From an uncultured Erysipelotrichales bacterium (GTDB lineage: Bacteria > Bacillota_I > Bacilli_A > Erysipelotrichales > Coprobacillaceae): a stretch of DNA of 25,961 nucleotides. Made by a program: the position numbers and the translations under genes. Below are positions 14,707-23,133 of this stretch, in pieces. The notes beneath the pieces were generated by a model. That model saw only the letters and a list, made by a program, of their open reading frames with translations. It made no database searches and had not been told where the DNA came from. Each line of letters begins with the position of its first letter. Position 1 is the first letter of the stretch. Location of the stretch: the NCBI GenBank assembly GCA_910586805.1, contig CAJUJC010000015.1, forward strand, positions 1-25,961. Direction: 5' to 3'.

Positions 14707-16038
14707 GTGGAAATACGTTTATCAGATCATTTTACATATTCAAAATTATTAAAATTTGTTTTTCCAACAATTATCATGATGATTATCACATCCATTTATA
14801 GTATTGTTGATGGATTTTTTGTTTCCAACTTTGTAGGAAAGAATGCTTTTGCAGCAGTTAATTTAATTATGCCAGCATTGACTGGACTTGTTGCTTTTGG
14901 TTTTATGATTGGAACAGGTGGAAGTGCATTAATTGGTAAGACTTTAGGAGAAGGACATCAAAAACGTGCGAATCAATATTTTACTATGCTCATTTATGTG
15001 ACTATTGTTGTAGGTATAATATTATCAATACTTGGTTTTATTTTTATACGTCCTATTTCTCAAATGTTAGGTGCAACTTCATCGATTATAGAGGAGTGTG
15101 TCATTTATGGAAGAACAATTTTGTTTGCGACAACATTTTATATGCTTCAAAGTTGTTTTCAAAGTTTTCTTGTGACTGCTGAAAAACCCAAAATGGGACT
15201 TATCATTTCGCTTACATCAGGAGTTATGAATATGGTTCTTGATTTTCTTTTTGTTTATGTTTTTCAAATGGGTATTTTTGGAGCAGCACTTGCAACAGCA
15301 TTAAGTCAATGTGTTGGTGGGATTATTCCATTGATATATTTCTTTAAAGAAAATACAAGTTTATTGCATTTTGTAAAAACAAAATTTGATTTTCAAGCAT
15401 TAAAAAAAGCATGTTTCAATGGTTCATCAGAAATGCTAACAAATCTATCAGCTTCTCTCGTTGGGATTTTATATAATTATCAACTTATACATATTGCTTC
15501 AGAAAATGGAGTTGTGGCATATGGTGTGATTATGTATGTTAATTTTGTTTTTATGAGTTTATTCTTTGGTTATCAAATAGGAGTCAGTCCTATTGTCAGT
15601 TATCATTATGGAGCACAAAATACTCAAGAATTAAAAAATATCTTTCATAAAAGTATAATATTAATAATAATAACTTCACTCTTGATGACGATAACGAGTC
15701 ATATTCTTTCATTACCACTCTCACAACTTTATGTAGGTTATGATGTAGAACTGATAAAAATGACAACAACAGGAATGAAAATTTACGCTTTTTCATTTTT
15801 AATATGTGGCTTTAATATATTTGGTTCAGCGTTTTTTACAGCATTAAATAATGGACTCATTTCTGCTATTATATCTATTTTAAGAACATTGGTATTTCAA
15901 GTCCTTGCTATTTTGATTCTTCCTTATTTATGGGGATTAAATGGTGTATGGTTTGCTATTGTTGTTGCAGAAGGATTAACTTTTATTGTTACTGTGTTAT
16001 TTTTATTTTTTAATCGTAAGAAATATCAATATGTCTAA
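14707..16038 (+). CDS. MATE-family multidrug efflux transporter
   Basis: It is a 443-residue inner-membrane protein with about 12 hydrophobic helices in two similar halves, as in MATE Na+/H+-coupled drug exporters (MepA/NorM type). First-helix sequence FPTIIMMIITSIYSIVDGFF (19-38) and GTGGSALIGKTLGEG (61-75) are typical of the DinF/MepA-like branch. The start is GTG 14707, supported by GGGAGGG 6 bases upstream and a MATE-like N-terminus; an in-frame ATG near this place is absent. The promoter design suggests induction by a MerR-type sensor of its substrates. The gene is likely transcribed alone, since a fresh promoter for the next gene starts just after its stop. Substrates cannot be predicted. 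Confidence 0.92.
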   Translation: MEIRLSDHFTYSKLLKFVFPTIIMMIITSIYSIVDGFFVSNFVGKNAFAAVNLIMPALTGLVAFGFMIGTGGSALIGKTLGEGHQKRANQYFTMLIYVTIVVGIILSILGFIFIRPISQMLGATSSIIEECVIYGRTILFATTFYMLQSCFQSFLVTAEKPKMGLIISLTSGVMNMVLDFLFVYVFQMGIFGAALATALSQCVGGIIPLIYFFKENTSLLHFVKTKFDFQALKKACFNGSSEMLTNLSASLVGILYNYQLIHIASENGVVAYGVIMYVNFVFMSLFFGYQIGVSPIVSYHYGAQNTQELKNIFHKSIILIIITSLLMTITSHILSLPLSQLYVGYDVELIKMTTTGMKIYAFSFLICGFNIFGSAFFTALNNGLISAIISILRTLVFQVLAILILPYLWGLNGVWFAIVVAEGLTFIVTVLFLFFNRKKYQYV

Positions 16039-16048
16039 GGCACAACTG

Positions 16049-16077
16049 TTTACTCAGTTTAAACTTTATGGTAGAAT
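16049..16077 (+). promoter_or_regulatory. Promoter of the trigger-factor-like gene
   Basis: TTTACT (16049-16054), 17 bases, TAGAAT (16072-16077), 35 bases before ATG 16112. Confidence 0.6.
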
Positions 16078-16111
16078 AGATAAGCTAATCATAAATAGAA
16101 AGGAAAAGATT

Positions 16112-17065
16112 ATGAGTAAAGTTATTAAACTAGGAAATTATAAAGGAATTGAAGTCAGTGTTAAAAAAACACCTGTGACTGATGAAGAAGTTGAAGCACA
16201 AATTCAACAAATGGTTGCACAAAGTACATCTTTAGAAGAAAAAGAAGGAGATGTTGCTGTTGGTGATGTGACAACAATTGATTTTGAAGGATTTAAAGAT
16301 GGAGTGGCTTTTGAAGGTGGAAAAGCTGAAGGATTCCAATTAGAAATTGGTTCAGGGCAATTTATTCCAGGATTTGAAGAACAAATGGTTGGAATGAAAA
16401 AAGGTGAAACAAGAGAATTAAACTTGACTTTCCCAGAAAACTATCAAGCTGAAGATTTAGCAGGTGCTGATGTTATTTTTAAAGTTACACTACATCAAAT
16501 TAGTACAAAGAAACAAGCAGAACTTAATGATGAATTTGTAGCAACATTTAATAATCCTGAAATGAAAACAGTCGAAGATTTAAGAAAAATGATGAGAATG
16601 TCTTTAGAAGGGCAACGTGCTCAAGAATTCAAAACAACTACTGAAAATGAAATCTTAGGAAAATTAATTGAAGAAAGTGAAGTTGAAGTTGATGAAGAAG
16701 ATATTCAAAAAGCATTAACTATGCAAATTCAACAAATGTCTATGGAAATAGCACGTCAAGGTATGCAATTAGAACAATATCTTCAAATGTTTGGTATGAC
16801 TATGGAAGCATTAGAAGAACAAATGAAACCATCAGCTAAACAACAAGCTGAATTTGAAGTTATTATTGATGAATTAATTCATGTAGAAAATATCAATACA
16901 ACTGATGAAGAAGTTGATCAACAAATTGAACAAATTGCAACAATGAATCAAATGAGTAAAGAAGATGTTTTAAAACAATTAGGTGATGCTGATTTAAAGA
17001 AAGATTTAAATAGAGTTAAAGCAAGTCAACTTGTTTTAACAAGTGCAATTGTTAATGAAGGATAA
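16112..17065 (+). CDS. Trigger-factor-like chaperone/PPIase lacking the ribosome-binding domain
   Basis: The 317-residue protein has an FKBP-type prolyl isomerase domain (about 45-130: GDVTTIDFEGF, then FIPGFEEQMVGMKKGETREL) followed by a long helical substrate-binding region as in trigger factor's C-domain (about 135-317, EDLRKMMRMSLEGQR and Met/Gln-rich helices). Ordinary trigger factor is about 430 residues and starts with a ribosome-binding domain carrying a GFRxGKxP loop; that domain is absent. The frame continues upstream to 15986 but overlaps the MATE gene and encodes nothing like it. ATG 16112 has AGAAAGGAAAAG upstream. The protein is presumably a free cytosolic chaperone and isomerase. 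Whether a full-length trigger factor exists elsewhere in the genome cannot be seen. Confidence 0.88.
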   Translation: MSKVIKLGNYKGIEVSVKKTPVTDEEVEAQIQQMVAQSTSLEEKEGDVAVGDVTTIDFEGFKDGVAFEGGKAEGFQLEIGSGQFIPGFEEQMVGMKKGETRELNLTFPENYQAEDLAGADVIFKVTLHQISTKKQAELNDEFVATFNNPEMKTVEDLRKMMRMSLEGQRAQEFKTTTENEILGKLIEESEVEVDEEDIQKALTMQIQQMSMEIARQGMQLEQYLQMFGMTMEALEEQMKPSAKQQAEFEVIIDELIHVENINTTDEEVDQQIEQIATMNQMSKEDVLKQLGDADLKKDLNRVKASQLVLTSAIVNEG

Positions 17066-17067
17066 GT

Positions 17068-17096
17068 GAAAGTGGATACAAATATCCACTTTTTCT
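17068..17096 (+). terminator. Terminator after the trigger-factor-like gene
   Basis: AAAGTGGATA and TATCCACTTT pair around CAAA (17069-17092), followed by TTTC. The stem is 10 bp. Confidence 0.85.
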
Positions 17097-17169
17097 AATA
17101 ATCATGAAAATCATTTATAAATATAATCAATGAAGATTTTTTAATTGACCTATTATTCGATCATCACTC

Positions 17170-17198
17170 TTTTAAGATTTTATATTTTCATATATAAT
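17170..17198 (+). promoter_or_regulatory. Possible promoter of the GTPase-NYN gene
   Basis: A perfect TATAAT (17193-17198) with a poor TTTTAA -35 box 17 bases upstream. It leaves a leader of only about 20 bases, so there is no room for the leader-peptide attenuator known in front of tet(M). Confidence 0.4.
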
Positions 17199-17224
17199 AG
17201 GTAAAGATGAATGGAGGTATGACC

Positions 17225-19774
17225 ATGAAAAAAATAACAATAGGAATATTAGCACATGTTGATGCTGGTAAAACAACATTATCTGAAAGCTTATTATATT
17301 TATCAGGAAATATTAGAAAATTAGGAAGAGTGGATCATGGGAGTACTTTCTTAGACTATGATAATCAGGAAAAGCAAAGAGGAATTACTATTTATTCTAA
17401 ACAAGCTAAGATTCAATGGAAGAATTGTGAAATGACTTTTATAGATACACCAGGGCATATTGATTTTTCTGCTGAGATGGAAAGAACTTTACAAGTATTG
17501 GATTATGCAATCGTTGTGATGAATGGATTGGATGGTGTTCAAAATCATACAAAGACAATTTGGGAATTATTGAAACATTATCAAATTCCTACATTTATTT
17601 TTGTTAATAAAATGGATATGCCTCAAGTGAACCAAAAACAGTTAATGAATGATTTCATTTCTTTAGATGAAAAATGTTTCGATTTTAGCCAACTCACAAA
17701 TCAGGTTTTAGAAAATATTGCATTAGTAGATGAACAATTACTCAATGAATTTTTAGAAACAGGAAATATATCTCAATTTTCATTAGCTAAGGCTATTCAA
17801 CGTAGACAAATTTTTCCATGCTTCTTTGGTTCAGCATTAAAAATAATAGGTGTTCAAGAATTTTTAGATGCTATTACATCTTTAATGATAGAAAAACAAT
17901 ATCCTCATCAATTCGGTGCAAGAATTTTTAAAATTACAACTGACGAACAGGGGCATCGTTTAACTCATATGAAAATAACAGGTGGAAGTTTAAAAGTCAA
18001 AGAAACGATTCATGATGAAAAGATAGATCAATTAAGACTTTATAAAGGCTTAAAGTATGAATTGGTTAATGAAGTCTATGCGGGTGATGTTGTAGCAGTT
18101 ACAGGATTAAAAAAGACAACAGCAGGAATGGGACTTGGATATGAACAACAAAATTCGCAACCTGTATTATCCTCTTATATCAATTATCGTTTGGTATTAC
18201 CTCAAGATTGTTCTTATCATGAAATGGTTGAAAAGTTGAAGATATTGGCAGATGAAGATCCAAGTTTACATATGAATTTTCATCAAGATATTACAGTTCA
18301 ATTGATGGGTGAAATTCAAATAGAAGTTTTAAAAAATGTCATTAAAGAACGTTTTCATGTTGATGTTGAATTTGACCAAGGTCAAATCGTTTACAAAGAG
18401 ACAATTCAAGAACCAGTTATTGGTGTAGGGCATTTTGAACCATTACGTCATTATGCTGAAGTCCATATTTTATTAGAACCATTAGAAAGGGGGAGTGGTC
18501 TCCAGTTTATAAGTGATTGTTCAACTGATATTTTAGATCAACATTGGCAAAGATTGATTTTAACACATATGGAAGAAAAAGAACATTTAGGTGTTTTAAC
18601 AAGATCACCTATTACAGATATGCGATTAACATTATTGGTTGGAAAAGCACATTTGAAACATACCGAAGGTGGCGATTTTAGACAAGCAACTTATCGTGCA
18701 ATAAGACAAGGATTGAAAAAAGCACAGTCGTTATTATTAGAACCATATTATCAATATCGTTTAGAAATTCCACAAAATTATTTAAGTAAAGCTATTTTTG
18801 ATATTGAAAATATGAAAGGTGATTATGAAATTAAAGAAACTTTAGAAGATAAAGTTATTTTAGAAGGAAAAGCACCTGTCAGATTAATGAAGAATTATCA
18901 AAATGAAGTGATTTCTTATACCAAAGGACAGGGGAAGATTTATTGTTCTTTAAAAGGATATGAAGAATGTTTAAATCAAAATGATATCATTAGTGAAATG
19001 GCTTATGATAGTGAAAGTGATATTGAGAATCCAACGGGTTCCGTTTTTTGCTCACATGGTGCAGGGTTTTATGTCCCATGGAATGAAGTTCAAAATTACC
19101 AACATTTAGAAAGTGGAATCAAAAATCATGATTATCAAGAAGTCCCCATACAAAAAACATATCAATCCAGTGATGATGAATTAGAAGATATTTTTACAAG
19201 AACATATGGGCCAGTGAAAAGACGTTTATCAGATGACTTTACTTATCGTCAAGAAGAGCATGTTCCTGTGAAAATTGTAAAACCATTACCTGAATGTTTA
19301 TTAGTAGATGGCTATAATGTTATTCATTCATGGTCAGAGTTAAAGGATTTAGCAAAACATAATTTAGATGCAGCGAGAACAAGACTTATTGATATTTTGG
19401 GAAATTATCAAGGTTATAAACAGTGTACATTAATTATTGTTTTTGATGCCTATAAAGTCAAAGGAAATATAGGAACAAGTGAGCAAATTCATAATGTTCA
19501 TGTTGTGTATACAAAAGAAGCACAAACAGCAGATATGTATATTGAAAGAACAACACATGAATTAAGTCAAAATTATAATGTGATTGTTGCAACTTCGGAT
19601 GCTTTAGAACAAATGATTGTTATTGGACATGGAGCAAGACGTATGTCGTCAAGGGAATTAAAATTAGAAGTTGAATCCTTGACATCAAGACAAAAAGAAG
19701 AATTTGATAGAAAACAGGAAAAGAGTAGAAATTTTTTGTTAGAAGATATTCAAAATTTTGAACCAAAAGAATAA
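17225..19774 (+). CDS. TetM/EF-G-like ribosomal GTPase fused to a C-terminal NYN (YacP/Rae1-type) RNase domain
   Basis: The 849-residue protein joins two ribosome-directed parts. Residues 1 to about 590 are a translational GTPase of the ribosome-protection type: AHVDAGKTT (10-18), RGIT (52-55), DTPGH (74-78), NKMD (128-131), GSA (202-204), then domains II-V including LLEPYYQYRLEIPQNYLSKA in domain IV. TetM itself ends near residue 640. A linker (about 590-690) contains GSVFCSHGAGFYVPWNEV. Residues 691-820 form an NYN/PIN-like nuclease of the YacP family: LLVDGYNVI (Asp695), IIVFDAY (Asp741), EAQTADMYIE (Asp770) and VATSDALEQ (Asp792). A charged helical tail follows. ATG 17225 has GGAGGT six bases upstream. 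In Bacillus, YacP (Rae1) cuts mRNA in the ribosomal A site. The fusion suggests GTP-driven delivery of a nuclease to ribosomes. Tetracycline resistance should not be assumed. Confidence 0.93.
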   Translation: MKKITIGILAHVDAGKTTLSESLLYLSGNIRKLGRVDHGSTFLDYDNQEKQRGITIYSKQAKIQWKNCEMTFIDTPGHIDFSAEMERTLQVLDYAIVVMNGLDGVQNHTKTIWELLKHYQIPTFIFVNKMDMPQVNQKQLMNDFISLDEKCFDFSQLTNQVLENIALVDEQLLNEFLETGNISQFSLAKAIQRRQIFPCFFGSALKIIGVQEFLDAITSLMIEKQYPHQFGARIFKITTDEQGHRLTHMKITGGSLKVKETIHDEKIDQLRLYKGLKYELVNEVYAGDVVAVTGLKKTTAGMGLGYEQQNSQPVLSSYINYRLVLPQDCSYHEMVEKLKILADEDPSLHMNFHQDITVQLMGEIQIEVLKNVIKERFHVDVEFDQGQIVYKETIQEPVIGVGHFEPLRHYAEVHILLEPLERGSGLQFISDCSTDILDQHWQRLILTHMEEKEHLGVLTRSPITDMRLTLLVGKAHLKHTEGGDFRQATYRAIRQGLKKAQSLLLEPYYQYRLEIPQNYLSKAIFDIENMKGDYEIKETLEDKVILEGKAPVRLMKNYQNEVISYTKGQGKIYCSLKGYEECLNQNDIISEMAYDSESDIENPTGSVFCSHGAGFYVPWNEVQNYQHLESGIKNHDYQEVPIQKTYQSSDDELEDIFTRTYGPVKRRLSDDFTYRQEEHVPVKIVKPLPECLLVDGYNVIHSWSELKDLAKHNLDAARTRLIDILGNYQGYKQCTLIIVFDAYKVKGNIGTSEQIHNVHVVYTKEAQTADMYIERTTHELSQNYNVIVATSDALEQMIVIGHGARRMSSRELKLEVESLTSRQKEEFDRKQEKSRNFLLEDIQNFEPKE

Positions 19775-19785
19775 AAGCATATTCG

Positions 19786-19814
19786 TTGTCAAAATAAAAA
19801 TGATATGTTAGACT
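19786..19814 (+). promoter_or_regulatory. Promoter of trxA
   Basis: TTGTCA (19786-19791), 17 bases, TAGACT (19809-19814), about 50 bases before the start codon. Confidence 0.5.
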
Positions 19815-19866
19815 CAGTATATAAAATGAAAAAGAAAACATAATATAGAAAGAAAGGAAGATAATT

Positions 19867-20175
19867 ATGTCAAATGTAATTCATGCAAATACTCAAGAAT
19901 TTAAAGATTTAGTTTCAAACAATGAAGTTGTTTTTGTAGATTTTTTTGCAAATTGGTGCGGGCCTTGTAAGATGCTAGCTCCTATTGTAGAACAATTTGC
20001 TGATAAACACCCTGAGGTTAAGGTTGTGAAAATTGATGTTGATCAAGAACAAAGTCTTGCTATGGAATATCAAGTTCAATCTATTCCAACTTTAATAACT
20101 TTAAAAAATGGACAACCTGTAGCTAGACAATTAGGATTTATGCCTTTAGAAGCATTAGAAGATATGATCAAATAA
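19867..20175 (+). CDS. trxA: Thioredoxin
   Basis: A small cytosolic dithiol-disulfide oxidoreductase of 102 residues, normal length. The redox site WCGPCK has Cys31 and Cys34, and the cis-proline is Pro74 in SIPTLI. VDFFANWCGPCKMLAPIVEQ and VKIDVDQEQ are standard thioredoxin segments. The start has AAAGGAAG about 7 bases upstream. It has its own promoter and is followed by a terminator, so it looks monocistronic. It would be reduced by a thioredoxin reductase encoded elsewhere. Confidence 0.96.
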   Translation: MSNVIHANTQEFKDLVSNNEVVFVDFFANWCGPCKMLAPIVEQFADKHPEVKVVKIDVDQEQSLAMEYQVQSIPTLITLKNGQPVARQLGFMPLEALEDMIK

Positions 20176-20201
20176 TGGAGTGTAAACTTCATTATTTTTT
20201 T
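20170..20201 (+). terminator. Terminator overlapping the trxA stop
   Basis: AAATAATGGAG (20170-20180) pairs with CTTCATTATTT (20187-20197) with one G-T pair and a 6-base loop, followed by TTTT. Confidence 0.75.
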
Positions 20202-20209
20202 GTTATAAT
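20181..20209 (+). promoter_or_regulatory. Possible promoter of the sugar O-acetyltransferase gene
   Basis: A perfect TATAAT (20204-20209) with a poor TGTAAA 17 bases upstream. It lies within and just after the trxA terminator, 22 bases before ATG 20232. Confidence 0.45.
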
Positions 20210-20231
20210 GGGAAAGATTGGAGGGAATATT

Positions 20232-20813
20232 ATGACTGAAAAAGAAAAGGCAAAATTAGGTTTACTATATGATGCTAATTATGATGAAGAGATTTTAAAA
20301 GAAAGAGAAAGAATTAATGATTTATGTTTTGAATATAATTCTTTAAAACCATCTATGCATCATCAAAGAAAAGAATTAATAAAAACAATTTTAAAACAAA
20401 CAAAAGAAAATTTTACAATTATGTCTCCATTTTACTGTGATTTAGGAAATATGATTATTGGTGAGAATTTTTACTCTAATTATAATCTTGTTGTTTTAGA
20501 TGGAGCAACAGTTACTTTTGGTGATAATGTTTTTATTGCTCCTAATTGTTGTTTTTCAACAGCAGGACATCCTATAGACGCAAAACAAAGAAATCAAGGT
20601 TTAGAATTTGCTTATCCTATTACAGTAGGAGATAATGTATGGTTTGGTGCTCATGTAACAGTTTTACCAGGAGTTAAAATTGGAAATAATAGTGTCATTG
20701 GTGCTGGAAGTGTTGTTACAAAGGATATTCCTGATAATGTTATTGCAGTTGGAAACCCATGTAAAGTTTTAAGAAAGATTAATGAAGAAGATAAAAATAA
20801 ATACAAAAAATAA
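20232..20813 (+). CDS. Maltose/galactoside O-acetyltransferase family (left-handed beta-helix)
   Basis: It is a 193-residue acetyl-CoA-dependent sugar O-acetyltransferase of the hexapeptide-repeat family (Maa/LacA/NodL type), normally a trimer. The N-terminal helical cap (about 1-60, with GLLYDANYDEEI) is the Mac domain. Hexapeptide coils follow from about 70, and the catalytic His113 lies in STAGHPIDA. The repeat run VWFGAHVTVLPGVKIG then IGAGSVVTKDIP and the final GNPCKVLR are characteristic. ATG 20232 is chosen because GGAGGG lies 7 bases upstream; the frame is open to 20175 but overlaps the trxA terminator. The true acceptor is unknown and no sugar-use genes adjoin. Probably a housekeeping detoxification enzyme. 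Confidence 0.93.
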   Translation: MTEKEKAKLGLLYDANYDEEILKERERINDLCFEYNSLKPSMHHQRKELIKTILKQTKENFTIMSPFYCDLGNMIIGENFYSNYNLVVLDGATVTFGDNVFIAPNCCFSTAGHPIDAKQRNQGLEFAYPITVGDNVWFGAHVTVLPGVKIGNNSVIGAGSVVTKDIPDNVIAVGNPCKVLRKINEEDKNKYKK

Positions 20814-20817
20814 ATTC

Positions 20818-20846
20818 TTTACAAAAGAAAATAAGTATGTTATATT
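20818..20846 (+). promoter_or_regulatory. Promoter of the marR-ABC operon
   Basis: TTTACA (20818-20823), exactly 17 bases, TATATT (20841-20846). The operator-like repeat begins 2 bases after the -10 box. Confidence 0.75.
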
Positions 20847-20848
20847 AT

Positions 20849-20862
20849 GTTCGTAGCCGAAC
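20849..20862. promoter_or_regulatory. Operator-like inverted repeat at the marR promoter
   Basis: GTTCG-TAGC-CGAAC covers the expected transcription start. The reverse complement GTTCGGCTACG resembles GTTCGGTAACG in the repeat before the ABC genes (9 of 11 bases). Placement fits autorepression by the MarR protein. Confidence 0.6.
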
Positions 20863-20880
20863 TAACAAAGAGGTGGTACT

Positions 20881-21324
20881 ATGTATCGGGATACAGTAGG
20901 TCACAGAATAAAAACAGTGAATAATCTTATGAAAAGACATATGGATAAAGTTTTTGGTCATAAACCAGATAGAGCAACCCTTATGCATATGTGGATTATT
21001 GGTTTTCTTCAAAAAAGAGAAGAGGAACATTTGGATACTTTTCAAAAAGATATAGAAGCTGAATTTTCTATTAATCGCTCTACAACATCTGAAATGTTAA
21101 AGTTGATGTGTAAAAAAGGTATGATTCAAAGAGTACCTGTGGATTATGATGCGCGTTTGAAAAAAATTGTTTTAACAAATCAAAGTCGTGCTCTTAATAA
21201 CAAAGTAGAAAATCAAATGAAAATTGTTCACAATCATCTTGTAGATGGATTAACTGATGAAGAAATCGATACACTTTTATCTATTTTAGATAAATTAATA
21301 GTCAATCTTAAGAGAGAATTATAA
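20881..21324 (+). CDS. MarR-family transcriptional regulator
   Basis: A 147-residue winged-helix repressor. The helix-turn-helix is around residues 50-80 (DIEAEFSINRSTTSEMLKLMCKKG), and the wing follows with IQRVPVDYDARLKKIVLT, whose DARxKxxxLT core is the MarR hallmark. N- and C-terminal helices form the dimer interface. GAGGTGG lies just before ATG 20881. It precedes a pair of multidrug ABC exporter genes, and similar GTTCG repeats lie in front of both marR and the exporter. So it most likely represses its own operon and is released by a drug or similar ligand. A terminator between marR and the exporter could adjust their ratio. Confidence 0.93.
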   Translation: MYRDTVGHRIKTVNNLMKRHMDKVFGHKPDRATLMHMWIIGFLQKREEEHLDTFQKDIEAEFSINRSTTSEMLKLMCKKGMIQRVPVDYDARLKKIVLTNQSRALNNKVENQMKIVHNHLVDGLTDEEIDTLLSILDKLIVNLKREL

Positions 21325-21343
21325 TCAGGGAAACCTGATTTTT
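21323..21343 (+). terminator. Small terminator between marR and the ABC genes
   Basis: AATCAGG (21323-21329) and CCTGATT (21334-21340) pair around GAAA, then TTTATT. The stem is short (7 bp) and overlaps the marR stop codon, so read-through is likely. Confidence 0.7.
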
Positions 21344-21360
21344 ATTCCTTTATATAGTTT

Positions 21361-21381
21361 GCTAACGAACTGTTCGGTAAC
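21361..21381. promoter_or_regulatory. 21-bp imperfect palindrome upstream of the ABC exporter genes
   Basis: GCTAACGAAC (21361-21370) and GTTCGGTAAC (21372-21381) are inverted around a single T, with 8 of 10 positions pairing. It contains the GTTCG/CGAAC halves seen at the marR promoter and lies 22 bases before the exporter start codon. It is a probable second MarR site. Confidence 0.6.
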
Positions 21382-21402
21382 GTATGAAGAAAGGATGGTT
21401 AT

Positions 21403-23133
21403 ATGATTAAAACATTATTTCGACAAGTCAAAGAATATAAAAAAGATTCTTTAATGACAATCATAACAGTTATTTTAGAAACTTGTTTAGAGATTCTCAT
21501 TCCATTATTAATGGCAAGTTTAATTGATAAGGGAATTGAAGCCCAGAATATGAATGCGGTGATGAAATATGGGTTGATAATGTTTGTCATTGCATTAAGT
21601 ACATTATCATTAGGATTTTTAGCAGGTAAATATGCAGCAAGAGCTTCAACAGGTTTTGCAGCAAATTTAAGAGATGCGATGTATACAAATATTCAAACAT
21701 TTTCTTTTTCAAATATTGATAAATACAGCACAGCAGGTTTGGTTACACGTCTTACCACTGATGTCACAAATGTTCAAGTCGCTTATCAAATGATTATTCG
21801 TATGTGTATTCGTGCACCTATTAATCTTATATGTGCTTTATTTATGGCTTTATCTATTCATTTTGAGCTAGGGAGTATATTTGTTTGGGCTATTTTATTT
21901 CTAACAATTTGTCTAGCATTGATTATGATGAAAGCAATGAAATATTTTAATAATGCTTTTCCTAAATATGATGATTTAAATGAAAGTGTTCAAGAAAATG
22001 TCGTTGGTATTCGTGTTGTTAAGTCATTTGTAAGAGAAGAATTTGAAAATGAAAAATTTAAAAAAGCTTCTGAGAATATTAGTCGTTTATTTACGAAAGC
22101 AGAAGGAATATTAGCATTTAATAATCCTGTGATGATGATAAGTGTTTATGGTTGTATTTTGCTATTATCATGGTTAGGTGCCAAAGCAATTGTGGGTGGA
22201 ACTTTGACAACAGGTGAACTTACAAGTTTATTTAGTTATATTATGAATATTATGATGTCACTTATGATGTTATCAATGGTGTTTGTTATGATTACAATGT
22301 CACTTGCATCTGCAAGAAGAATTACTGAAGTCATTAATGAAAAATCAGATTTGGTTTCACCTGAATCAGCTTTAACAACAGTAAAAAGTGGATCTATTAC
22401 TTTTGATCATGTGAGTTTTTCTTATAAACATGGAAGTGGAGAACCTGTTTTAAAAGATATTGATTTGCATATTCATAGTGGTGAAACGATTGGGATTATT
22501 GGTGGAACTGGAAGTGCAAAAAGTACATTGGTCAATTTAATTAGTCGTTTGTATGATGTTGACTCAGGAAGTGTCATTGTTGGTGGAGAAGATGTAAGAA
22601 ATTATGATTTGGAAGTTTTAAGAAATGAAGTTTCTGTTGTTTTACAAAAAAATATTTTATTTAGTGGAACAATTCTTCAAAACTTACGATGGGGAAATGA
22701 AGATGCAACACTTGAAGAATGTCAGGAAGCTTGTCGTTTAGCATGTGCAGATGAATTTATTCAACAGTTTCAAGATGGCTATAACACATATATTGAACAA
22801 GGTGGGACAAATGTTTCAGGAGGTCAAAAACAAAGATTGTGTATAGCAAGAGCGTTACTTAAAAAACCTAAAATTTTAATTTTAGATGATTCTACAAGTG
22901 CTGTTGATACTGCCACTGATGCAAGTATTCAACGCTCATTTGAACAACGTATACCTGATACAACAAAAATTATTATTTCTCAACGTATTTCAAGTGTTCA
23001 AAACGCAGATCGTATTTTGGTTTTAAATGATGGTGTTATTGATGGATTTGGTACTCATGATGAATTACTTCAATCAAGTGATATTTATCAAATGATTTAT
23101 GAAACACAAATAAAAGGAAGGGAGGAAGCATAA
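21403..23133 (+). CDS. ABC exporter half-transporter with degenerate ATPase site (BmrC/LmrC-like)
   Basis: The 576-residue protein has six membrane helices (about 1-310) and a C-terminal ATPase domain. It pairs with the next gene's product as a heterodimeric multidrug exporter of the BmrCD/LmrCD/TM287-288 type. Its nucleotide site is altered in the usual way for the non-catalytic partner: Walker A GGTGSAKS (367-374) has Ala372 in place of the invariant Gly, the Walker B end ILDDS has Asp496 in place of catalytic Glu, and the switch His is Gln527 (ISQRIS). The signature VSGGQ (471-475) is intact and would complete the partner's active site. AAAGGATGG precedes ATG 21403. Its stop overlaps the next start (TAATG). 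Confidence 0.94.
   Translation: MIKTLFRQVKEYKKDSLMTIITVILETCLEILIPLLMASLIDKGIEAQNMNAVMKYGLIMFVIALSTLSLGFLAGKYAARASTGFAANLRDAMYTNIQTFSFSNIDKYSTAGLVTRLTTDVTNVQVAYQMIIRMCIRAPINLICALFMALSIHFELGSIFVWAILFLTICLALIMMKAMKYFNNAFPKYDDLNESVQENVVGIRVVKSFVREEFENEKFKKASENISRLFTKAEGILAFNNPVMMISVYGCILLLSWLGAKAIVGGTLTTGELTSLFSYIMNIMMSLMMLSMVFVMITMSLASARRITEVINEKSDLVSPESALTTVKSGSITFDHVSFSYKHGSGEPVLKDIDLHIHSGETIGIIGGTGSAKSTLVNLISRLYDVDSGSVIVGGEDVRNYDLEVLRNEVSVVLQKNILFSGTILQNLRWGNEDATLEECQEACRLACADEFIQQFQDGYNTYIEQGGTNVSGGQKQRLCIARALLKKPKILILDDSTSAVDTATDASIQRSFEQRIPDTTKIIISQRISSVQNADRILVLNDGVIDGFGTHDELLQSSDIYQMIYETQIKGREEA

Noticed and set aside
15986..16111. N-terminal extension of the trigger-factor-like protein
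   Set aside because: It overlaps the MATE gene, has no ribosome site and encodes nothing like the ribosome-binding domain. ATG 16112 has a good Shine-Dalgarno and promoter.
17225..19774. Tetracycline-resistance gene tet(M)-like annotation
   Set aside because: The GTPase part is clearly diverged, a nuclease domain is fused, and there is no leader-peptide attenuator. A resistance role is not supported by sequence.
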